Assembly (NCBI GenBank): GCA_028875655.1
Contig: JAPPCX010000114.1
Coordinates: 121,358-185,357, forward strand
DNA from: Chloroflexota bacterium
Lineage (GTDB): Bacteria; Chloroflexota; Dehalococcoidia; Lucifugimonadales; UBA3495
Length of the DNA: 64,000 nucleotides
Direction of reading: 5' to 3'
Part shown: piece after piece, positions 37,985 through 47,168 of the stretch
Layout of the letters: each line of letters starts with the position of its first letter
Position numbering within the stretch: the stretch's first letter is position 1
Program-made: the position numbers and the translations under genes
Notes under the pieces: model-generated
Told to the model about the DNA's origin: nothing
The model's database searches: none
Seen by the model: only the letters and a program-made list of their open reading frames with translations

Positions 37985-39022
37985 ATGTCTCAAGAGCCAA
38001 TCAGAGTTGGACTAATCGGCGCCGGCGGCAACGTTCGCAACCGTCACACTCCCGGCTTCCAGGGTGTGGATGACTGCGAGATTGTCGCCGTAGCCAACCG
38101 CACCGTCCAGTCCGGCCGCGTCATCGCCGACCAGTTCAACATCCCGAAGGTGTACGGACACTGGCGGGAAATCCTGGAGGACGACGAGATCAACGCCGTC
38201 TGCATCGGCACCTGGCCCTACATGCACCGCGCCATGACCCTTGCCGCTTTGGAGGCCGGCAAGCACGTTCTCACCGAGGCGCGCATGGCCAACGACGCTG
38301 AGGAGGCTCGCGACATGCTGCGCGCGTCACGGGCGCACCCGCACCTCGTTTGCCAGCTGACCCCGACCTCCACCAGCTACACCATCGACAACGTCATCAA
38401 GCGGCTCATCAACGAGGGATACCTGGGCGAGCTGTTGTCCGTGGATTTCACGTCATTGCAAAACAACTTCGCCGACTTCGACGGCCCCCTGCACTGGCGC
38501 CACGACCGCGCCCTCAGCGGCTACAACACCCTCAACATCGGCGCGTCCTACGAGTCCATGATGCGCTGGCTGGGCCGAGGAACCCGCGTCATGGCCATGT
38601 CCAAGATCCACGTGCCTTACCGCCGGGACGACAGTGGCCACCTAACGTCCGTGTCCATCCCCGACCACATCGACATCCTCTACGAGCTGGCCAACGGCGC
38701 CCAGGTCCACATGCAGATGAGCGCCACGTCCGGCCTGAACCGGGGCAGCCAGATCTGGATGTTCGGCACGGACGGCACCATCCACGTCGATTCCCAGCGC
38801 CGGGTCTGGGCCGGCAAGCGCGGCGACGCCGAGCTGACTGAAGTGCCCAACCCGCCGGAGACCCAGGCCCGCTACCGCGTCGAGGAGCAGTTCACCAACG
38901 CCATACGCGGCACCGAGATCGTGGACATGGTGGCCTTCGAGACCGGCGTCCACTACATGGAATGGACCGAGGCCGTCGTCCGCAGCGCCATGACCGGCCA
39001 GGCCGTCTATCTGCCGCTGTGA
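37985..39022 (+). CDS. Gfo/Idh/MocA-family oxidoreductase
   Basis: NAD(P)-dependent dehydrogenase-like protein of 345 residues. The Rossmann motif is 'RVGLIGAGGNVRNRHTPGF'. The usual catalytic Lys lies in EKP after the Rossmann fold; here the segment reads 'HVLTEARMANDAEEA', so that Lys is absent. Downstream, the central beta-sheet domain has 'GPLHWRHDRALSGYNTLNIG' and a His-rich stretch. The ATG at 37985 is preceded by AGGAGG. Family members oxidise sugars or inositols, or cleave chlorophenyl-like groups. Without the Lys its activity is uncertain. Confidence 0.85.
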   Translation: MSQEPIRVGLIGAGGNVRNRHTPGFQGVDDCEIVAVANRTVQSGRVIADQFNIPKVYGHWREILEDDEINAVCIGTWPYMHRAMTLAALEAGKHVLTEARMANDAEEARDMLRASRAHPHLVCQLTPTSTSYTIDNVIKRLINEGYLGELLSVDFTSLQNNFADFDGPLHWRHDRALSGYNTLNIGASYESMMRWLGRGTRVMAMSKIHVPYRRDDSGHLTSVSIPDHIDILYELANGAQVHMQMSATSGLNRGSQIWMFGTDGTIHVDSQRRVWAGKRGDAELTEVPNPPETQARYRVEEQFTNAIRGTEIVDMVAFETGVHYMEWTEAVVRSAMTGQAVYLPL

Positions 39023-39064
39023 ACCTGCTACCCTCTCGGCAAAGACGGTTGGCGCACCCCTCCT

Positions 39065-39934
39065 GTGAATAATCTGATGCAAGGAAAAATCTGCCTCATA
39101 ACCGGCGGTAGCGACGGCATCGGCTACGCGGCATCCCGCAAACTGGCTCGTATGGGCGCCCGGGTAGTCATCGTAGGCCGCAACGCCGCCAAGACCAAAG
39201 CCGCCGTGCGGAAGATCATCGCCGATACGGACAACCCGTCAGTTGAGTACCTGTTGGCCGACCTTTCGTCCCAACGAGAGGTGCGTCGCGTCGCCGCCCA
39301 GGCAATGGACCTGTTGCCCCACCTGGATGTGCTGCTGAACAATGCCGGGGCCATCTTCCTGTCCGACCGGCGCAGCGCGGAAGGCATCGAGATGACCTTC
39401 GCACTGAACCACCTGAGCTACTTCCTGCTGACCGGCCTGCTGCTCGAACATCTGCGGAAAGCGCCACGGGCCCGGATTGTCAACGTATCCTCTTGCGCGC
39501 ATGAATCGCCGGGCAAGTTCTTGCTGGAAGACCTGCCCAAGCTTTCAGGCAATCGGGGATATGGAGCCTATAAACTCTCCAAGCTCTGCAACATCTTGTT
39601 CACCTACGAGCTCGCGCGGCGTCTCAAGGGTGAGAATATCACCGCAAATGCCCTGCATCCCGGCTTGGTGCGTACCAACATCGCCCGCAACAACGGGTTG
39701 CTGGGCCGCGTGGTCAATTTCTTCATTGGAGTTCGCGGCATTGGCCCGGACAAGGGAGCGGAGACGCCGGTGTACCTCGCCGCATCACCTGAAGTAGAGG
39801 GTGTAACCGGCAAGTATTTCGTGGACTGTCGCCCTGTGCCGTCTTCCAAAATCAGCTACGATGCAGAGCTGGCCGCCAGGCTATGGGATATGAGCGCGTC
39901 CCTTACCACCGATGACGATGCGCCGGCCCGCTGA
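39065..39934 (+). CDS. Short-chain dehydrogenase/reductase, retinol-dehydrogenase-like
   Basis: Classical SDR of 289 residues. The cofactor motif is 'ITGGSDGIG' with a following 'VVIVGRN' (Arg favours NADP). 'LLNNAGAIF' and the catalytic 'NVSS' Ser and 'YGAYKLSK' Tyr/Lys are all present. The arrangement 'NALHPGLVRTNIARN' resembles retinol dehydrogenase and WW-domain oxidoreductase relatives. The start is either GTG at 39065 or ATG at 39077; neither has a clear Shine-Dalgarno. It follows the Gfo/Idh/MocA gene by 42 bp in the same direction. Confidence 0.88.
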   Translation: MNNLMQGKICLITGGSDGIGYAASRKLARMGARVVIVGRNAAKTKAAVRKIIADTDNPSVEYLLADLSSQREVRRVAAQAMDLLPHLDVLLNNAGAIFLSDRRSAEGIEMTFALNHLSYFLLTGLLLEHLRKAPRARIVNVSSCAHESPGKFLLEDLPKLSGNRGYGAYKLSKLCNILFTYELARRLKGENITANALHPGLVRTNIARNNGLLGRVVNFFIGVRGIGPDKGAETPVYLAASPEVEGVTGKYFVDCRPVPSSKISYDAELAARLWDMSASLTTDDDAPAR

Positions 39935-40061
39935 GGGGTCAGGTCAGGTCCGCGACCACTACTGCTGAGGCTACGCCGGGACTGTTCCAAGGTGCTAAAC
40001 TGCCGGTGTCACGATCTTGCCTCAACCTGTGCCACGGTATCCAAACGGAAAGGAGTGAGCA

Positions 40062-40949
40062 GTGCCTTACGCCAACATAGACGGAGTCAACCTGTATTAC
40101 GAGGAGTACGGCGCCGGCCCCGCGGTCATGCTGACGCCCGGCGGACGGGTGGACCACAACGGCCTGCGCCCCATGGCTGCCCTGCTATCGACCCATTGCC
40201 GTGTCATCATCCACGACCGCCGCAACTGCGGCAAGTCCGACGTGGTGATCGGCGGTGAACTTTCCGAGCAGCACCTTTGGGCTGAGGAGATGGCGGCTCT
40301 GCTGGAATACTTGGGGGCTGCCCCGGCTTACCTGGCCGGAGGGTCCGCCGGTTCGCGCACTTCCCTGACGGTGGCGGTGCGGCATCCAGAGGTGGTCAAG
40401 GGCGTATTCGTCTGGGAAGTCTCCGGCGGGCCGAGGAGTGCCGAGCTGATGTCCCCCGGCTACTACGGACAGTACATTGAGGCCGCCGAGTGCGACGGGA
40501 TGGCCGCCGTAGCCGCTACCGAGTTTTTCGAGCAGCGCATCCGGGACAACCCTGACAACCGGGAACGGATCCTTGCCATGGATCCTGGGGAGTTCTGTTC
40601 GGTCATGCGTCGCTGGCGGGACCAGTTTTCCCGACCCAACCCGGTGGGAGACCTGACCGAGGAGCAACTGGAGTCCATCACGTGCCCGGTGCTGGCCTTC
40701 GAGGGCAACACGCCGGACGACGTTCACCACAAGTCTGCGGCGGAGAACGTGAAGCGAATGGTACCCCACGCCGACCTGCTCCCTTCGGCGTGGACCCACG
40801 AGGAATGGGCGGTCATCGGTCAGCACGACAACACCTTCCCCGGCATCGCCGCCACCAACCGCTATCACATGAAATCCACTTTCTACGCCGCACACCTGCT
40901 GGAGTTCATCGCCAGGGTTGAGGCTAAACAAGCTGCGGCCGTGGCCTGA
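40062..40949 (+). CDS. Alpha/beta-hydrolase
   Basis: A 295-residue alpha/beta-hydrolase fold enzyme. The N-terminal strand 'MPYANIDGVNLYYEEYGAGPAV' and 'DRRNCGKSD' match the non-heme haloperoxidase/epoxide hydrolase-like group. The nucleophile is in 'LAGGSAGSR', and a candidate catalytic His lies near 'WTHEEWAV'. It starts at GTG 40062, which has GGAGTG upstream. Substrate unknown. It is separated by 127 bp from the SDR gene and followed by a cupin remnant. Confidence 0.82.
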   Translation: MPYANIDGVNLYYEEYGAGPAVMLTPGGRVDHNGLRPMAALLSTHCRVIIHDRRNCGKSDVVIGGELSEQHLWAEEMAALLEYLGAAPAYLAGGSAGSRTSLTVAVRHPEVVKGVFVWEVSGGPRSAELMSPGYYGQYIEAAECDGMAAVAATEFFEQRIRDNPDNRERILAMDPGEFCSVMRRWRDQFSRPNPVGDLTEEQLESITCPVLAFEGNTPDDVHHKSAAENVKRMVPHADLLPSAWTHEEWAVIGQHDNTFPGIAATNRYHMKSTFYAAHLLEFIARVEAKQAAAVA

Positions 40950-40969
40950 CCGTATCCCCTACAGACTAA

Positions 40970-41107
40970 ATCGGCGACGGCACCAAGCATGTCTTCGGCC
41001 CCGGCGACGCCCGCCTGGTGGAGGACACCACCGGCCAGGGCCACACCACCGCCACGCACGGCGACCAACCCTGCGTCACCTGCACCATCCCCCTGGCCAA
41101 CCAGTAA
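40970..41107 (+). pseudogene. Remnant of a cupin-domain protein (C-terminal 45 codons)
   Basis: Directly after an in-frame TAA at 40967-40969, an open stretch reads G-D-G-T-K-H-V-F-G-P-G-D-A-R-L-V-E-D-T-T followed by G-Q-G-H-T-T, and ends in TAA at 41105-41107. The pattern FGPGD..LVEDTTGxGHTT is the C-terminal strand signature of small cupin proteins. No start codon, ribosome site or N-terminal half is present, so it appears to be the tail of a lost gene between the alpha/beta-hydrolase and the SnoaL-like gene. Confidence 0.6.
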
Positions 41108-41132
41108 CCAACGCTGCCACGGAGGTATTCGC

Positions 41133-41633
41133 ATGTCAAATGGTCAAACGGCTGACCTGGCAGCAGTAGTGGAAGAGTTGCGGGGCAGAGTTCGCCACCT
41201 GGAAGATATCGAGGCGCTGCGCAACCTCAAGGCAGAATACGCCGCCGCTTGCGACGACAACTATGACCCGGACCGGCTGGCTGCATTGTTTGTTGAAGAC
41301 GCCACCTGGGAAAGCCAGGGAATGGGGAGATACGAGGGCAGGGAGGCGATTCGAGAGTTCTTTCGCGGAATCTCCGGACACTTTGTCTTTGCCTTGCACT
41401 ACGGGCTGAACCCGCAGATTGAAGTTACGGGCGACACGGCCCGGGCTCGATGGTACCTCTTTATGCCGTGCACCGTGGGAGACACGGGCAAAGCGATGTG
41501 GCGGGCCGGTCTCGACGAGGAGGAGTACGTGCGAGTCGAAGGAAAATGGATGTACAAGAGCAAGAAGTCAGCCCCCTTCTTCCATACGACCTTCGAGGAG
41601 GGTTGGGCCAAGCAGCAGTTAATCCCCGGATAG
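41133..41633 (+). CDS. SnoaL/NTF2-like protein (nuclear transport factor 2 fold)
   Basis: A 166-residue NTF2-fold protein of the SnoaL-like_4 type. Typical features are the helical start 'LEDIEALRNLKAEYAAACD', then 'LAALFVEDATWES' and 'YEGREAIREFFRGI', followed by the curved sheet. Relatives include scytalone dehydratase-like and ring-hydroxylating dioxygenase beta-like proteins. The ATG at 41133 is preceded by GGAGG; the longer reading frame overlaps the cupin remnant. Its 3' end overlaps the CoA-transferase fusion gene on the other strand by 15 bp. The specific reaction is unknown. Confidence 0.8.
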   Translation: MSNGQTADLAAVVEELRGRVRHLEDIEALRNLKAEYAAACDDNYDPDRLAALFVEDATWESQGMGRYEGREAIREFFRGISGHFVFALHYGLNPQIEVTGDTARARWYLFMPCTVGDTGKAMWRAGLDEEEYVRVEGKWMYKSKKSAPFFHTTFEEGWAKQQLIPG

Positions 41634-44261
41634 CCCCAACTCCCCGCACAGCACCTCTTCGTTGTGCTCCCCGATGAGCGGCGCACGCCGGGATATCCTC
41701 CAAGGTGAGCCGTTAAAGATCGCCCCCGGGCCAGGGTGTCGAAATGTCTTGCCAATTTCGGGATATTCCACGTCTGTCCAGAAACCCCGGTCGTCCAGGT
41801 GAGGGTCCTGCATGACCTCGTCCGGAGAACGTATCGCCCCCGTGTTGGAGCCGCGCTTCTGCAAGCCGTGGTAGGCCTCGTCCCGAGGGATGTTGGCCAG
41901 GAAGTTTTCAAAAATTCCGCGAATGTGTGCCTGGTTCTCGGCGATGACCGTTGGGTCCCGGTACTTCTCATCCAGCAGGTCGCCCGCCAGGCCGTACTCA
42001 TCCATCCACGGCGCAAGCGTAAGCATCCGCTCTGGGGGAACCTGGCCGACATTCACGTATTTTCCATCCTTGCAGAGAACCTGGGCGTTGGGGCCGGTGT
42101 CGGTGTTGCCGCCTCCCGTCCTGCGCGGAACCACGGTTCCTTTGTAAATATACTGGTTCACGTGGCCCTCGGTAGTGAGCGCGCAGGCATCATGCACCGA
42201 CGCATCTATGTATTGCCCCCGTGCCGTCACCGACCGGCTGACCAGCGCCGCGGTAATGGCGATGTAGGCGTAGTGACTTCCTATGTGCCAGGCCTGCCCT
42301 CCTCCGGGAGCGATGGGCGGCGCGCCAGGCACCACTTCGTGGTCGTAGCCACACCTGGCCATCTGCCCGCCCGCCGCCAGATGCAGTAGGTCGCTGGTCT
42401 GGAAGTCCCGCCATGGCCCGGTCTGCCCGAAGGGGGTCAGTGAGCACATGATCAACCCAGGGTTGCGGGTTGCCAGATCTGCGTACCCCAGCCCCAGGGA
42501 AACCAGATAGCCGGGCCGGCAGGTCTCCAGTATCACATCCGCCTGCTCCGCCATTTGCCGGAACAGCTGGCGTCCGTCCTCCGTCTCCAGATTCAGGGTA
42601 ACCCCTCGCTTGGAGGTGTTGTAGTGCCAGAAGTAAAGGCTCCGCTCCTTGTCCGGTGTGTCCTGGTAGAAGGGCCCCACGGTTCGGGCTGCCTCGCCAC
42701 CGGGCGGCTCTATCTTGATGACGTCCGCTCCCATGTCAGCCATCTGCTTGCCACACCACTGCCCCTTCTCATCGGCCAGTTCCAGCACCCGCAGCCCTGC
42801 AAACGCACCCTCAGAGGACTGGTCCGGCGTGCGCGTCGGCGCCGGCGCGGGGTTCGCTATCGGTTCATTCCCACTCCACCGAGCGGGCGAGGCATCCTCC
42901 ATCATCTCCTTGAGGTAGGGATAATCGTCCACACCGAGGTCCTTGGGCCAGAAGACGCCGTCGGCGAAGCCGCTCACCAGTTCCTCGTGGCTGATGCCTA
43001 ACAACCCCTCAAACACCTCCTTGTTGTGCCCGCCGATCAATGGACCTGATCGGCTGTTGACAGCTGGCGTCTCCGACATCTTGAAGGGAGCGTTCTGGAG
43101 AGGCCAGGTTCCCAGCGCGGGATGCTTCATGTCGCGGTACATCTCACGATGCTTGAGCTGGGGATCGTTTTCCACCCGGTCCTGGCTGCTTTGAACCGGC
43201 AGAGCGGGGACTCCCGCCGCCTGGCACCGTTCCATGATCTCGTACTTGCCCAGAGTCCTGGTCCACGCCTCTATCCCCCGGTCAATCTCTTCCTGGTGCT
43301 CTAGCCGGCCTTCAAGGGTGGCAAACTTCTCGCCGGCGGCCCAACTGGGAAAGCCCATCACCTCCATCAACTTCCGCCACTCATGGTCGGAAAAACAGGC
43401 TATTGCGCACCAGTCGTTGTGCTCCCCAGGACTGGTCCGGTAAGCATTGTGCGGAGCCCCGATTCTCCCCCGGTAGTTGTCCACCAGAGGCGTGCCGGGC
43501 CAGTGGGCGCGGTTGCCCGGCGGGTAACCCGCTCGCATGGTGGAACGACCGTTGGCTTGGATGTCCAGAAAAGCGGAGCCATTAAGGGGGACGCCGAGGA
43601 TCCACTGGGAACTGTCCACATGCTGCCCCTGGCCGGTCATGTTGCGATGGTAAATCGCGCTCAGAGCGTACATGGCGCCGTATAAGCCACCGGTGTCGTC
43701 CAGGTAGGACCAGCCCCAACCGGCAGGTGGCTTCTCCGGCAAGCCCGACGTGTAGGTCATGCCGGACAGGGCTTGCGCAATGGCTCCCATGGTTTGATAG
43801 TCTCGGTCCCGACCCGTGTGGCCGAAGCCGGACATTGAGAGGTAAATGATGTCAGGCCGGAGCTTCTTCATCTGCTCGTAGCCCAAACCCCACCGCTCCA
43901 ATACATCGCAGGCGAAGTTCTCGATGACGATGTCGGACATGGCCACCAGGCGCCGGGTGAGGTCAATGCCTCGCTCTGTACGGGTGTTCAGCGTAACGCT
44001 AAGTTTGTTGGCGTTGGTGTCGCTGAAATGGCCGTTGGTGTTGAGATTGACGGGCAGGCCCTCGGGCGTGCCCGCTCCCGTCGCAATGTTGGCGCCCCGA
44101 GTATTGGGGCTCTGGGGCCATTCAACCTTGATTACCTCGGCTCCCAGCGCCCCCAGCCATCGGGTGCACCAGGGGCCCGCCCGTACCCAGGTGAAGTCCA
44201 GCACTCGGATTCCTGACAAAGCTCCCGGTGTAGTTGCCGCTTCTGCTCCGCCCTGCACCAT
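41619..44261 (-). CDS. Tandem family III CoA-transferase fusion (two CaiB/BaiF domains)
   Basis: An 880-residue protein made of two complete CoA-transferase III (CaiB/BaiF) units, about residues 15-440 and 484-880, joined by a Pro/Ala-rich linker. Each begins with a 'LSGIRVLDF' / 'FAGLRVLEL' strand followed by 'GAEVIKVE' / 'GADVIKIE'. The catalytic Asp expected in the '..D.TGGLYGAM' helix start is present in domain 1 (D188/D189) but not obvious in domain 2, where 'AWHIGSHYAYIAITAAL' occupies that site. So one half may be structural. The ATG at 44261 has GGGAGGTG upstream. Such enzymes swap CoA between acids. Two further CoA-transferase genes lie upstream on the same strand. Confidence 0.9.
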   Translation of the reverse strand: MVQGGAEAATTPGALSGIRVLDFTWVRAGPWCTRWLGALGAEVIKVEWPQSPNTRGANIATGAGTPEGLPVNLNTNGHFSDTNANKLSVTLNTRTERGIDLTRRLVAMSDIVIENFACDVLERWGLGYEQMKKLRPDIIYLSMSGFGHTGRDRDYQTMGAIAQALSGMTYTSGLPEKPPAGWGWSYLDDTGGLYGAMYALSAIYHRNMTGQGQHVDSSQWILGVPLNGSAFLDIQANGRSTMRAGYPPGNRAHWPGTPLVDNYRGRIGAPHNAYRTSPGEHNDWCAIACFSDHEWRKLMEVMGFPSWAAGEKFATLEGRLEHQEEIDRGIEAWTRTLGKYEIMERCQAAGVPALPVQSSQDRVENDPQLKHREMYRDMKHPALGTWPLQNAPFKMSETPAVNSRSGPLIGGHNKEVFEGLLGISHEELVSGFADGVFWPKDLGVDDYPYLKEMMEDASPARWSGNEPIANPAPAPTRTPDQSSEGAFAGLRVLELADEKGQWCGKQMADMGADVIKIEPPGGEAARTVGPFYQDTPDKERSLYFWHYNTSKRGVTLNLETEDGRQLFRQMAEQADVILETCRPGYLVSLGLGYADLATRNPGLIMCSLTPFGQTGPWRDFQTSDLLHLAAGGQMARCGYDHEVVPGAPPIAPGGGQAWHIGSHYAYIAITAALVSRSVTARGQYIDASVHDACALTTEGHVNQYIYKGTVVPRRTGGGNTDTGPNAQVLCKDGKYVNVGQVPPERMLTLAPWMDEYGLAGDLLDEKYRDPTVIAENQAHIRGIFENFLANIPRDEAYHGLQKRGSNTGAIRSPDEVMQDPHLDDRGFWTDVEYPEIGKTFRHPGPGAIFNGSPWRISRRAPLIGEHNEEVLCGELGLSGD

Positions 44262-44346
44262 GGCATCACCTCCCGGCTATGGCTGTCCCAAGGTCAACTC
44301 AGCGCATTCTAACCCAATGCGAACGATGGAGATTCCCGATAGCATC

Positions 44347-45555
44347 TTAGATCACCCTCGCCGCACGCAGCAGTCCTAGCTCCCGGACCGTCAGGCCCAG
44401 CTCTCCACACAGCACTTCGACGTTGTGTTCGCCCAGGCGGGGCGCGGATCTGGCCGATGCCATGGCGTTTTCCCCGTCGATGAAGAATCCCGAACCCGGG
44501 TATTGCAATGTGCCAGCCCCGGCATGGTCCATCTCGACGAAGAACCCTCGCTCTTCTAGGTGCGGCGATTCCACCACCTGCTGCGGCGTCTGCACCAGCC
44601 CTACGACCAGGCCCCGGGCCATGGTCTCCCGCATCAGGTCCAGGTTGGTCCACTGGGCCAGCTTGGGGGCCACCAGTCCATGAAGCTCCTCCCAGTGTTC
44701 CATCCGGCCGGCGCGGGACGCGAACCTGGAGTCCAGCAGCCCCGGTTCCTCCAGAAACTCGGCCCACGCCTCCATGGGGCGGCCGCCGGTGCCCGCCGTG
44801 GTGAGAGTTACTTCCCCGTCCAGGGTGGGCAGGTGCATCCCGTCCATTACGTTGCCGTCGCTGCCGCCCCGGTGGGGGTTGCGTCCGGTGTAGGTGTAGG
44901 GGTGAATCAGCCCGGAGGGAGTGCTGACGGCGGCCTCCATGGTCGAGACATCGATGTGTGTGCCTTTTCCTGACTGCTCCCGCCGCAACAGGGCCGCCAT
45001 TACCGCCACCGCCCCGTTGCGGGCCGCGGTAATCTCCATCTGTTGTAAGGCCGTGCCCATGGGCGGTTTGCTGGCCGAGCCCGTCACCGCGTAAAGGTAG
45101 CCCCCCATGGCCTGGGCCACCAGATCATCGCCCTGGTAGCCGGCGTATGGCCCGTCCTGCCCAAAATAGGTGATGGAAACCAGGATCAGGCCGGGGTTGG
45201 ATTGGGACAACTGCTCATAGCCCAGGCCCAATTCCGCCAGTTTCCCCGGTGGAAAGCTCTCAACGATAATATCCGCAGTGGCGGCCAATCGTTGGAAAAG
45301 CTCCCGACCGTCCGCCTGCTCCACGTCCAGCGTGATGCCCCGCTTGTTGGTATTGAAGGCAAGGTAGGAAGTACCCCGGTCGGGGTCGGGAACCTCGTCA
45401 ATAAAGGGCGGCTCGTGGCGGGCCTGATCACCCCAGCCGGGCGGCTCAACCTTGATGGTATCCGCGCCCTGGTCGGCCAGCAGCTTGGCGCAATAAGCGC
45501 CCGAGGGCCGGTGAGTCAGTTCCAGTACGCGCAGTTCCGAAAGTATTCCGGGCAT
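44347..45555 (-). CDS. Family III CoA-transferase (CaiB/BaiF)
   Basis: A single-domain CoA-transferase III of 402 residues. It opens with 'LSELRVLELTHRPSGAYCAKLLADQGADTIKVEPP' (conserved strand-helix-strand; shown in part) and has 'NTNKRGITLDVEQADG' and 'LGLGYEQL'. The site of the catalytic Asp reads 'QQMEITAARNGAVAVMAAL', that is Glu or none, so activity is uncertain. The C-terminus repeats the family's 'APRLGEHNVEVLCGELGL' ending, nearly the same as the ending of domain 2 of the downstream fusion, which suggests duplication. It is 16 bp downstream of another CoA-transferase gene and 85 bp before the fusion. Confidence 0.9.
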   Translation of the reverse strand: MPGILSELRVLELTHRPSGAYCAKLLADQGADTIKVEPPGWGDQARHEPPFIDEVPDPDRGTSYLAFNTNKRGITLDVEQADGRELFQRLAATADIIVESFPPGKLAELGLGYEQLSQSNPGLILVSITYFGQDGPYAGYQGDDLVAQAMGGYLYAVTGSASKPPMGTALQQMEITAARNGAVAVMAALLRREQSGKGTHIDVSTMEAAVSTPSGLIHPYTYTGRNPHRGGSDGNVMDGMHLPTLDGEVTLTTAGTGGRPMEAWAEFLEEPGLLDSRFASRAGRMEHWEELHGLVAPKLAQWTNLDLMRETMARGLVVGLVQTPQQVVESPHLEERGFFVEMDHAGAGTLQYPGSGFFIDGENAMASARSAPRLGEHNVEVLCGELGLTVRELGLLRAARVI

Positions 45556-45571
45556 GGTCTCTCCAACTCAA

Positions 45572-46831
45572 TTACGGCCTTGCTTCATCGGGCCGGGGCG
45601 CTCCATAAACCACGCCTTCGGATTCCAGTTCCCCTATTTCGGCCGGCGACAACCCGGCCAACTCTGCCAGTATCGCATCGTTGTCCTGTCCCAATCCCGC
45701 GACCTTCTCAATTGACATGGGATTGCCGGGATCTTTGTAGGGCCGTCCAGCGAAAACACGGGAACCAACGGCCGGGGCCTGGGGGTTGGAGAACTCCCAC
45801 AGATAACCGCGTTCCCGCAGATGAGAGTCGTGAACCAGGTCCTCGGCGGCCATCGCAGAGCCGGCGGCGATGCCCAATCCCTGCAACCTTTGCGCCAGCT
45901 CCAGGTCGTCGTGCTGGGAGGTCCAGTTGCCGATCAGCTCGTCCAGTTCGTGGCGGTTGCGCCAGCGGGCCAGAGCGGTGGCGAATTTGGCTTCCTCGGC
46001 CCACTGGGGCCGGCCCATCGCTCCCTTCAGCGCTTCCCACTCTGCATCGGACGACACGACAATGACTATCCAACGGTCGTCGCCCCGGGCCGGATACACG
46101 TTGTGCGGCGCTTTCCACCAGTGGGCGCAGCCCAAACGCTCGCGCGTTATGCCCCGCTGCGCCTCCAGGATGGCCGGCCCCACTGCCGAGACCCCGGTTT
46201 CGAGCATGGTAAGGTCAACCCGCATACCCTTGCCCGTCCTGTTGCGCTGGTACAGTGCCAGCAGCAGGGCGTAGGCTACGTTGTTGCCCACGGAATGATC
46301 CATGTAGTTGGGGCTGGCCCGCTGGGAAGGTCCGCCCTCGTACCCGGTCAGATAGGACAAACCACAGGCCGCGTCAACGGTGCGGGCCCGGGAGCCGGCC
46401 CGTCGCCAGGGTCCGGTGTAACCGTAAGCGGTGCTACTGAGGGTAATGATCCGGGGGTTGATCGCGGAAAGGCTGTCGTGGTCGAACCCGAACCGCTGCA
46501 TGGTGCCGGGACGGAAGTTGTCGGTCACGATGTCGGCCTTCTCGACCAGCTTGAGAAAGACTTCCTTGCCCCGCAGGTGGGTCACGACCATGCATAGGCT
46601 GCGCTTGTTGCGGGCGCCGTAATAGACCATGTTGCCGGCTTCGTTCCACCACTCTTCGCCCGCAGTTCCTGCCGGAAACGGCCCGGCCTTGCGGTCTTGC
46701 AGATGGTCGGGGCTTTCGACCCGGATGACGTCGGCGCCCAGATCCGCCAGGAACCCCGTCCCCCACGGCAGCGCATGCACCTGCTCCAGGGAGAGGACTC
46801 TAACCCCGTCGAGAACTCCCTGCTCAGCCAT
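45572..46831 (-). CDS. Family III CoA-transferase (CaiB/BaiF)
   Basis: A 419-residue CoA-transferase III, first of a three-gene run. 'LDGVRVLSLEQVHALPWGT' and 'GADVIRVESPD' form the N-terminal fold, 'DNFRPGTMQRFGF' follows, and the catalytic Asp is probably in 'NYMDHSVGNNVAYALLLAL'. Of the four CoA-transferase domains here, this one and domain 1 of the fusion keep the Asp. The ATG at 46831 has GGAGG about 10 bp upstream; the in-frame extension to 46915 crosses that site. The acids used are unknown; carnitine, oxalate, bile acid and aryl-succinate CoA-transferases belong to the family. Confidence 0.9.
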   Translation of the reverse strand: MAEQGVLDGVRVLSLEQVHALPWGTGFLADLGADVIRVESPDHLQDRKAGPFPAGTAGEEWWNEAGNMVYYGARNKRSLCMVVTHLRGKEVFLKLVEKADIVTDNFRPGTMQRFGFDHDSLSAINPRIITLSSTAYGYTGPWRRAGSRARTVDAACGLSYLTGYEGGPSQRASPNYMDHSVGNNVAYALLLALYQRNRTGKGMRVDLTMLETGVSAVGPAILEAQRGITRERLGCAHWWKAPHNVYPARGDDRWIVIVVSSDAEWEALKGAMGRPQWAEEAKFATALARWRNRHELDELIGNWTSQHDDLELAQRLQGLGIAAGSAMAAEDLVHDSHLRERGYLWEFSNPQAPAVGSRVFAGRPYKDPGNPMSIEKVAGLGQDNDAILAELAGLSPAEIGELESEGVVYGAPRPDEARP

Positions 46832-47021
46832 GGTCCCTGTACCTCCATTCCACCAAGTCGCTGCCTCTCTCACGACGGATATTTCTCCTTCCGTAGAGCC
46901 AGACCCCCAAACCAACTGCGATTACGATGGCCAATCCAACGAGATATGGTATTTCGCTAACTCTCGGTATGTCCGTCCGACGCAAACGGCAATAAACGCC
47001 CAACATCGGTTGCAGCAGCAT
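46824..47021 (-). CDS. Possible small single-span membrane protein
   Basis: A 65-codon ORF whose middle reads 'YLVGLAIVIAVGLGVWLYGR', a good transmembrane segment, followed by Arg-rich residues as in a positive-inside anchor. It ends 8 bp inside the start of the downstream CoA-transferase gene, an arrangement that could couple translation. Against it: no family resemblance, no clear ribosome site, and a rather Arg-rich N-terminus. The rest of the 337-bp gap 46832-47168 holds a TATAAT (47132-47137) that may serve ridA. Confidence 0.3.
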   Translation of the reverse strand: MLLQPMLGVYCRLRRTDIPRVSEIPYLVGLAIVIAVGLGVWLYGRRNIRRERGSDLVEWRYRDHG

Positions 47022-47168
47022 CAGTTTACACCTTACGCGACCTGTGATGGTGTAACGTGCCGGATGCGTGGGTGGTCCTTTTCACCGGGCGCCATCGGTC
47101 CATGTCGCCGGCGCAGAAACGCCCGGTGCCATATAATGGCGCTTGCAGATGGAAACGAGGTGAACGCT

